Positions 32,634 to 37,867 of a DNA stretch of 37,867 nucleotides are shown piece by piece (position 1 is the stretch's first letter; the number at the start of each line of letters is the position of its first letter). The notes under the pieces were generated by a model, which did not search any database, was not told where the DNA came from, and saw nothing but the letters and a program-made list of their open reading frames with translations. The translations under genes and the position numbers were made by a program. Origin of the DNA: Clostridiales bacterium (GTDB lineage: Bacteria; Bacillota; Clostridia; Lachnospirales; Lachnospiraceae); NCBI GenBank assembly GCA_020859995.1, contig JAJBVE010000180.1, positions 1-37,867 on the forward strand. The letters are read 5' to 3'.

Positions 32634-35470
32634 TGCGATACCCCCATAAGTACAGTGACAATCCGAATATACGGGTTGTTCTGAATTGTTAATGTATCTT
32701 CCACCCACTTGGAAAACAGGTCAAACAGTTCATCGACGCGGCGGTTCTGTTCCTGCAGCTTGCGTTCCTGATCAAACAAAGTGAGCTGATAATAATCATG
32801 ATGACGTTCCTGAAGATCCGCCAGTTTATCAATTTCCTGATCCAGTAACGGATTCATCTCATCCAGATATTTACTATAATAGGTGCCTAGATGCTGGTTT
32901 GCATGGTCAACCACATCATCCAGAATCTCGCTTGCTGCATCAATCTGAGCCTGTGTAATACTGTTTGTATTTGGAATTTTCATACTGCCAAGTTCCGTCA
33001 GCTGAACCACTTCATTCATAGACAAAACCTTTTCGAACTTGCCGTTCCGATACTGCAGACCGAACCATTCATCTACCAAAGGTGTCGACTTCAGATTTGG
33101 CATACTTCCTGTAATAATATAGATGATCACACCATCATTCAGCTTGTCTGGCAGGCCTATGACAGGTGCTTCATTGCGTTTAAACAACAATCCAGCTTTA
33201 TCATTTACCCAAGACAGAATCGGGTGTAGCTTCCACAGATATTGCGTAGTCGGCCATGCGGCTTCATCCATATTTTTTTGCATACTGCTGCGCATCTGTT
33301 CCATACAAAATGCCTTGTCATCAGAGACACGCAAAGTATCCCCTTGTGGCAAAGCCTCTTCCGGAATCAGCGCTGTCAATCTGCGGAGCATATCCGGTGT
33401 GATCTTGATATCGAGGCCTGAAACTGTCTTCAATTTCTCCACAGGGTGAGACTCTCTCTGGTTAAGGTAAGTGAGTGCCTGATACAGGTAATCAATATCA
33501 GAAAAGAGCGTCTCATCCGTGACGACTTCTGATTCAGCTGCTCCAGGATTTTCCGGCTCCGCTGCTGCCGCCATCAATGCTTCGAAGGGGTCAAATTCTT
33601 CTTCCCCAGAATCCAGAACGGCTTCAAATGCATTTGCGTCAGATCCATTTTCAATGACCTCTGAAACAACCAGTTCTTCATCTTCAATCGTAAACTTTCC
33701 CAGCAAAAGAGACGGGTCGCCAATGTTTTTCAGCGCCTGTTCTTCTTTGGTAATCAATATTTCGATGATGCGCATATCGCCCCTGATTTTCTTGTTGTCG
33801 CTCTCAATAAGCATATAGCGAATGTCTGGCCGTTTCTGCTGTCCATAGCGATCAATACGGCCATTTCTCTGCTGGAACACCATCAAAGACCAGGGAATAT
33901 CAAAGTGGATCAGCCTGTGACTGAGATAATGCAAATTCAGACCTTCCGATGCAACATCAGAGGCCACCAACACGCGAACAGGAGATTCCGTGCGTCCGAA
34001 GTCTTCCACAATTCTCTGCTGCTCTGCATCACTCATACTGCCGGAGATCTCCTGAATGGCATCTGCACTCAACCCGAGGTCTTTCTGCAAATGATCCGCC
34101 AAATATTTCATTGTCTCAATGCGCTCAGTAAAAATGACAACACGGTCTTCGGTATCCTCAGGATTCCAGCCATAAGCAGAATCTTTTAAAAGCGTGAGGA
34201 GCTTCTGGTAACGGGTAAACTGCGCAGGTGTAATCTTTTCAAGTGCTTCTTTTAATGTTTCCAGCATACGAATATCTTTGATATCATCAGCAGAGTATTT
34301 TTTATACAGCTTTTTCAGGCGGGTCTCAATGCTCTTAATGCAGGCAGCTGGACTGGAGAACAGAGATTTTTCAAGACTGGTCTTAAAGAGCTGACCGGTT
34401 CCTCTGGATTTTCCCAGATCCATCTCCAACTGCATTTCTGCAAAAATATCAAAAGCATATTCCTCTTGAGCCGAAGCATGGCAGCGTTCCAGTGTAATGC
34501 TGCGTTCCAGGAATGATCCACTGACCTGATCTTTAATATCTTTCTTAAAACGGCGGATGCAAAGTCCTTTGATGTCTTCCGGGGTATAGTTATCCGGATC
34601 TGCGATAGCCGTAGGATCCAGCATATTCATCAGAGAAGCAAAACTCTTCGCACGACCATCATGGGGTGTGGCGGAAAGCATAATCATAGTATCGCTGCGA
34701 TCCGCCAACAGTTTTGCCAGACGGGAACGCTGAGCCTGATGATCTCCACGCTCAGCTACATTCTGCGCTTCGTCTATGACGATAATATCCCAATATGCAT
34801 TTTCCAGATGCGTTCGATACTCCACATCTCTTTTCAGTGTATCAATAGAGACAATAGTCTTGTCGTAATAGAAAAATGGATTATAGTTAGAAGGAAGGCT
34901 GGCTCGTATCTTCTGAATCTTTCTGGAGTCCAGCCGAACCAGTGGTATCGAAAAACGGTTCCACATTTCCTTCTGAAACTGGGTCATCATACTCTTGACC
35001 GTCACGACAAGAATCCGCTTTCCTTTACCTCTGGCAATCAATTCCGACATAAGAATACCTGCTTCCAGAGTTTTACCAAGGCCAACCGTATCTGCAATCA
35101 AAATACGCTGGCGGGGTCTCTGCAGCGCAAGGCGGGCTGGTTCCAGCTGATATGGCATCAGATCCATTGCCGCCTGATGGCCGATATGTAAATTGCTGTC
35201 TGTAGGAATCTTCTGATGCCACTGACTTTCCAGATACAGCAGCGATCGCTTATAGAACGGAGACTGATCCGGAATTAGTTTCACTTCTGCCGGATTGACA
35301 ATCTGAACATCCTCCAAATCCGAAAGGAACGTTGCCTCTCTCTCTTTCACAAGAGGGGAAATGCCCACACAATATAACGCCTTATTCCCAAGACTGTTCG
35401 TTTCTATCTTTTTGATCATCCATTCTTCGTCTCGGATGATCGTTCTCATTCCAGGGGCAAAATCGGCCAT
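32630..35470 (-). CDS. SNF2-family helicase, DrmD-like
   Basis: A 946-residue superfamily 2 protein. Walker A is ADTVGLGKT (126-134), the Walker B box is VIDEAQNVAE (DEAQ at 233-236), SATPHDG follows near 266, and the C-terminal helicase half has LVASDVASEGLNLHYLSHRL, FDIPW and QQRNGRIDRYGQ. The length and layout, with a methyltransferase gene directly downstream in an overlapping stop-start, match the DrmD-DrmMI pair of class 1 DISARM. It is the first gene of the operon, behind a strong promoter, with ribosome site GAGGAAAAAGC before the ATG. It would use ATP to move on or remodel DNA. Confidence 0.88.
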   Translation of the reverse strand: MADFAPGMRTIIRDEEWMIKKIETNSLGNKALYCVGISPLVKEREATFLSDLEDVQIVNPAEVKLIPDQSPFYKRSLLYLESQWHQKIPTDSNLHIGHQAAMDLMPYQLEPARLALQRPRQRILIADTVGLGKTLEAGILMSELIARGKGKRILVVTVKSMMTQFQKEMWNRFSIPLVRLDSRKIQKIRASLPSNYNPFFYYDKTIVSIDTLKRDVEYRTHLENAYWDIIVIDEAQNVAERGDHQAQRSRLAKLLADRSDTMIMLSATPHDGRAKSFASLMNMLDPTAIADPDNYTPEDIKGLCIRRFKKDIKDQVSGSFLERSITLERCHASAQEEYAFDIFAEMQLEMDLGKSRGTGQLFKTSLEKSLFSSPAACIKSIETRLKKLYKKYSADDIKDIRMLETLKEALEKITPAQFTRYQKLLTLLKDSAYGWNPEDTEDRVVIFTERIETMKYLADHLQKDLGLSADAIQEISGSMSDAEQQRIVEDFGRTESPVRVLVASDVASEGLNLHYLSHRLIHFDIPWSLMVFQQRNGRIDRYGQQKRPDIRYMLIESDNKKIRGDMRIIEILITKEEQALKNIGDPSLLLGKFTIEDEELVVSEVIENGSDANAFEAVLDSGEEEFDPFEALMAAAAEPENPGAAESEVVTDETLFSDIDYLYQALTYLNQRESHPVEKLKTVSGLDIKITPDMLRRLTALIPEEALPQGDTLRVSDDKAFCMEQMRSSMQKNMDEAAWPTTQYLWKLHPILSWVNDKAGLLFKRNEAPVIGLPDKLNDGVIIYIITGSMPNLKSTPLVDEWFGLQYRNGKFEKVLSMNEVVQLTELGSMKIPNTNSITQAQIDAASEILDDVVDHANQHLGTYYSKYLDEMNPLLDQEIDKLADLQERHHDYYQLTLFDQERKLQEQNRRVDELFDLFSKWVEDTLTIQNNPYIRIVTVLMGVSQ

Positions 35471-35582
35471 AATGCTTTTTCCTCATATGTATATTTAGCC
35501 AGATTGATGCAAACTTATAGGCTTCTATCTGAACAATAAATGTGACAGCTGATTTAACGCAGCCATCAGTCTATAATCGTAT

Positions 35583-35621
35583 AGTATAATCGAAACAATG
35601 TTCATTTTCAACAAATTTGTT
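35583..35621 (-). promoter_or_regulatory. Main promoter of the defence operon with palindrome at the -35
   Basis: On the minus strand TTGAAA (35606-35611), a 17-base spacer and TATACT (35583-35588) form a strong promoter about 115 bases before the SNF2 gene. The perfect palindrome AACAAATTTGTT at 35610-35621 overlaps the upstream edge of the -35 and is a candidate operator. Confidence 0.7.
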
Positions 35622-35757
35622 AATCAATTTCATTCCTTTCTGATCACTTTCCCCATCATTTTCTCACATATATAAATAAATTTCTCACTCTGTTTCTTAA
35701 TCCCCTGTAATATATTTCCAGTATTATTTTCCCCTTTTATTGTATAGAGCCTATTTT

Positions 35758-36078
35758 CTATTTTTTCTTATAGTGATTCATATCCCCGAAAAGCCCCCTG
35801 TCACTGTGTCCAGTCTTATGTCCTTTCGCGTCATAATGATTAAAGTCACTGATAACCCCCGGATCGCTTCTGCCTGTCCTGTGGCCGTGGCTGTCATGGT
35901 GAGTCAAGCCTCCAGTCAGGTTCGGAGTGCTATATCCCACTTTATGGCCTTTTGCATCATAATTTGTCGTACCGCCAAACAGACTCGGCCTGCTCTCACC
36001 AATCTTCTTTCCTTTCGCATCATAATGATTTACCGTACCAAAAGCTCCTACTCTGCTGTATCCTTCTTTTTTTCTCAT
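35758..36078 (-). CDS. Tandem-repeat protein (106 aa, about 20-residue units)
   Basis: Most of the protein is four units built on NHYDAKGxKxGxSxxxLFGxx, for example NYDAKGHKVGYSTPNLTGG and NHYDAKGHKTGHSDRGLFGD, with partial units at both ends and a lysine-rich tail (NHYKKK). Asp, Gly and His are highly enriched. The start follows AAAGGAGATC. Such short repeats of YDAKG type occur in Firmicute proteins of unknown role, and metal or polymer binding is possible. No signal peptide is seen. It stands alone on the minus strand upstream of the defence operon's promoter and probably is unrelated to it. Confidence 0.75.
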   Translation of the reverse strand: MRKKEGYSRVGAFGTVNHYDAKGKKIGESRPSLFGGTTNYDAKGHKVGYSTPNLTGGLTHHDSHGHRTGRSDPGVISDFNHYDAKGHKTGHSDRGLFGDMNHYKKK

Positions 36079-36161
36079 AATGATCTCCTTTCATTTTTGT
36101 GATCTTGCCAATCTGTTTTCTCCTGGCGAACCAGGGTAAGGACTACCGCCCATTTGCTCTT

Positions 36162-36269
36162 TTATTCCTCATCATTTTTACATATTTCAAAGTATTGGCA
36201 CATCAGACAGCACTTACTGCAATGCCTATCGCCATACAACGTCTTCCGAATCCAATACAAGAGCCGCAA
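36162..36269 (-). CDS. Small Cys-rich protein (35 aa)
   Basis: A TTG start at 36269 lies 8 bases after GAGG and opens LRLLYWIRKTLYGDRHCSKC, continuing CLMCQYFEICKNDEE to a TAA. The C-x2-CC-x2-C-x5-C cluster is typical of a metal-binding knuckle, and I recall a family of such tiny proteins in Lachnospiraceae. The same frame is open to 36344 upstream, so a longer form is possible. Function unknown. It lies in an otherwise empty 364-base gap. Confidence 0.5.
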   Translation of the reverse strand: MRLLYWIRKTLYGDRHCSKCCLMCQYFEICKNDEE

Positions 36270-36442
36270 CGGAACCACCTCTTTTCTTCTGAATGCCTTG
36301 AATATATCATACCTTATAATGAGTCCAAAAAACAGGTCTTGCAAAAGAACTTTTGTTCACATAATCAAATGAATCTTAGTCTATCGCAAATTGCTGCTCG
36401 GAAGGTCGCCTTTAATGCGACATTTCCTGATTCTCAGGCTAA

Positions 36443-36658
36443 TCAAAACGGATACACGACTCTTCCCGCCAGGCGCATCAAAGATGACCCGATTGGTGCA
36501 AGAATCAGCGTGCAGCACAGAACCACTCCAATCATGATAAACACCAAGGCCAGCGGTATACCAATACAAAACACATAGCAAACTTTCAACATAACCCAGG
36601 TAAATTTAACAAACAGCCAGATCATTAGAAAAAGCATCAATAAAATCAGTATTGACAT
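36443..36658 (-). CDS. Small membrane protein (71 aa)
   Basis: Two strongly hydrophobic segments, about residues 2-25 (SILILLMLFLMIWLFVKF) and 27-60 (VCYVFCIGIPLALVFIMIGV), predict two membrane helices, with a short basic cytoplasmic end. The start at 36658 follows AGGAG by 8 bases, and its ribosome site lies just after the stop of the frameshifted upstream gene, so the two are probably co-transcribed. Function unknown. Confidence 0.7.
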   Translation of the reverse strand: MSILILLMLFLMIWLFVKFTWVMLKVCYVFCIGIPLALVFIMIGVVLCCTLILAPIGSSLMRLAGRVVYPF

Positions 36659-36669
36659 ATCACCATCTC

Positions 36670-37100
36670 CTATTCAATCCGCATATCCTGCAGTTTTCGT
36701 ATCGCCATCTGTACCTGTTGCTTCGTTTCTTTCACTTTCCGCTTCGACTGTTCGATCTTGTTCTGAACCATACGTCTGCAAAAATGTTATCACAAAAGAT
36801 GTCTATAAACTCTGTTACTCCATCAAATTTCACGGAGATTTCGCTGTAAAACTGAACATCCTCCAGTTCCCGGCTGAATGCTCGAAGCTCTGACTGAGCT
36901 TCTTCCAGACATTTCTGGGCGGCACCGATTTTTGAATGCTTCATCATACTGCTGAACATTCCGCCACCAAATATGTCCCATAATCCATATACGCTGGCGA
37001 TGTCCAGACATTTTTCCGTCTTGTTCAGTGCCGTAAGAGCACGGTTCCCTGCCACGATTGCCTCATCAATCTCTCTTCTCTGAGCATCATTCATTCCCAT
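36670..37100 (-). pseudogene. Small helical protein gene with a frameshift near its 3' end
   Basis: The frame from 37100 (MGMNDAQRREIDEAIVAGNR...) has a glycine-rich hinge (FGGGMFSSMMKHSKIG) and a helical part, and reads to a premature stop at 36732. A second frame carries the natural tail MVQNKIEQSKRKVKETKQQV through ...KLQDMRIE, ending in a TAG at 36670. Family members, from memory, read continuously through an ...AD-x-x-VQ-x-KI segment here, so a one-base deletion near 36772 (GTA-TGG) broke the gene. Function unknown. Ribosome site AAAGGGAAAAA precedes the start. Confidence 0.7.
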
Positions 37101-37148
37101 TGTTTTTCCCTTTCTTTGGTTGGTGGCAGATGTCTATATATTATTATT

Positions 37149-37274
37149 AGAATCCTGCTATGCAGGATTCTTGCGCTGCCGCGCGTCTGCTTCAGCAGAC
37201 ATCTTCCTATGCGCGGCATGTGCATCCCCGCGGAGCGTTTTTCATATAGGAAACAAAGTTTCCTATATGAAAAA
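37149..37274. repeat. Cluster of strong hairpins
   Basis: Three structures in a row: AGAATCCTGC-TAT-GCAGGATTCT (37149-37171, 10 bp); TGCCGCGC (37177-37184) pairing with GCGCGGCA (37211-37218) and enclosing GTCTGC-TTCA-GCAGAC; and TTTTTCATATAGGAAAC-AAA-GTTTCCTATATGAAAAA (37238-37274, 17-bp perfect stem). The last works as a terminator-like hairpin in either direction. The first two resemble dispersed palindromic repeats seen in Lachnospiraceae (from memory). Confidence 0.65.
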
Positions 37275-37317
37275 AGACTTCTGCCACAATATACGTTGTC
37301 GCAAAAGTCTTGTTTTT
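37275..37317 (+). terminator. Possible terminator-like imperfect hairpin
   Basis: AAGACTT (about 37274-37280) pairs with AAGTCTT (about 37305-37311), with partial pairing inside, and is followed on the plus strand by GTTTTT. No plus-strand gene is nearby, so its role is unclear. The rest of the gap to 37490 has no recognisable gene. Confidence 0.35.
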
Positions 37318-37490
37318 AATTCATCCCGTGCAGAAAAACGATCCTGCATGATAGTCGGTGCGAAAGCCTGTCGGCCAACTACTCCCTTTTGATGAACTGA
37401 ATTATACATCTTTGTTAATTTATTGTCAATATGTTTTTTGAAGATTTCAACTGATTTCAACTGAAACTTGACTGAATTCCGATATGTGCC

Positions 37491-37736
37491 TTAATGCCAG
37501 TTCTGCATAATCGCGAGTATCTCAGCCTCGTAATCTCCGAATAGATCCTCGTTCCGTCCTCCATGCCGCAGATTGGTCTCCACTCCGCGTTCTCCATCAT
37601 CAAATTCCCAGATATGATAAGCAATCCCACGATATTCAAAATCAATACTTCCGCATCCATCCTCTTCGGAATAATTATAATTCCAGCCCCGCTCCTCTAT
37701 AAAAGAGCGAACCCGTTCCAAACACTTTTCATCCAT
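37491..37736 (-). CDS. Hypothetical protein (81 aa)
   Basis: A small acidic soluble protein that starts MDEKCLERVRSFIEERGWNY and contains EEDGCGSIDFEYRGIAYHIWEFDDGERG, a beta-rich centre with conserved-looking Gly and aromatic residues, and a C-terminal helix (EAEILAIMQNWH). I recall related short proteins in Lachnospiraceae, possibly immunity-like, but no named family. It lies 33 bases downstream of the preceding gene end on the same strand. Confidence 0.65.
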   Translation of the reverse strand: MDEKCLERVRSFIEERGWNYNYSEEDGCGSIDFEYRGIAYHIWEFDDGERGVETNLRHGGRNEDLFGDYEAEILAIMQNWH

Positions 37737-37769
37737 ACTGTCAATCCTCCGTCAAAAATCTTGCTATAC

Positions 37770-37867
37770 TCATCCAACCAGTGCCAATACCGCATCCACG
37801 GTCTGCTGCCATTGTTCCTCTCTGGAAATCGAAGCGATTCCATCCCCAGCCTGCTCTCCATAGAGGC
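37770..37867 (-). CDS. C-terminal end of an upstream gene (cut by window edge)
   Basis: Of three minus-strand frames at the right edge, the one ending at TGA 37770-37772 reads LYGEQAGDGIASISREEQWQ then QTVDAVLALVG, which looks like a helical protein end. The other two frames are less coding-like. The product cannot be identified from about 31 residues. Confidence 0.5.
   Translation of the reverse strand, partial: LYGEQAGDGIASISREEQWQQTVDAVLALVG

Noticed and set aside
14037-35470. Calling the operon canonical DISARM or BREX
   Set aside because: DrmC, PglZ and BrxC are absent and the giant helicase does not match separate DrmA and DrmB genes, so only likeness is claimed.
36099-36578. A long plus-strand open frame opposite the small minus-strand genes
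   Set aside because: It lacks a ribosome site and is the shadow of the minus-strand membrane and Cys-rich genes.
1-37867. CRISPR array
   Set aside because: No set of regularly spaced direct repeats is present; the repeats seen are palindromic or only two copies.

Overview
The window looks like chromosome from a low-to-mid GC Gram-positive anaerobe of the Clostridia, most likely Lachnospiraceae (Blautia/Ruminococcus/Dorea-like). The basis is strong AGGAGG-type ribosome sites, TTGACA/TATAAT-type promoters, clostridial small-protein families, and an accessory region rich in Sel1-repeat, DUF262 and AAA-ATPase-like proteins. This assignment is inference from style, not from a marker gene.

Layout. 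(1) 1-2590, plus strand: the tail of a membrane protein, a DUF4230 protein, a small MerR regulator with a palindromic operator inside its promoter, a secreted two-repeat protein, and a 57-residue protein. (2) 2676-4805, minus strand: a compact cassette that reads, in transcription order, tRNA-Lys(TTT), rtcB (RNA ligase, broken by one in-frame TAA), a small XRE regulator, then five tightly packed tRNA genes: Glu(TTC), Glu(CTC)-like, His(GTG), Tyr(GTA), Arg(ACG). The Glu(CTC) and His genes each carry a ~50-nt structured insertion of the same family, in opposite orientations. (3) 4811-13751, minus strand: an apparent operon led by a WYL regulator, followed by an Ada-type zinc protein, an endonuclease III-like (HhH-GPD, Fe-S) protein, several unknown proteins, an XRE protein and a Sel1-repeat protein. 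It ends in an intrinsic terminator just before tRNA-Lys. (4) 14037-35621, minus strand: a large defence operon. In order it holds an SNF2 helicase (DrmD-like), a ~1594-residue adenine-N6 methyltransferase (DrmMI/PglX-like), a nested XRE plus AAA-ATPase/PD-(D/E)XK pair with its own promoter, a 2103-residue DEAD/DEAH helicase with DUF1998-type zinc motif and a nuclease-like end, a RelE-UvrD fusion helicase, a GmrSD-like DUF262/HNH nuclease, and two small accessory proteins. (5) 35758-37867, minus strand: small orphan genes (repeat protein, Cys-rich peptide, small membrane protein, a frameshifted gene, an unknown 81-residue protein, a cut-off gene end) and a cluster of strong hairpins.

How the parts may work together. 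The large operon has the parts of a DISARM/BREX-type modification-and-exclusion system: a methyltransferase to mark self and several helicases and nucleases to act on foreign DNA. It lacks the phospholipase DrmC, PglZ and BrxC, so it matches none of the canonical types I know. The rtcB/tRNA cassette encodes an RNA-end-joining enzyme together with exactly the tRNA species cut by well-known anticodon nucleases (Lys, Glu, His, Tyr, Arg), which suggests a tRNA-repair or tRNA-replacement module. The nonsense codon and the two insertions suggest that the cassette is now decaying in this strain.
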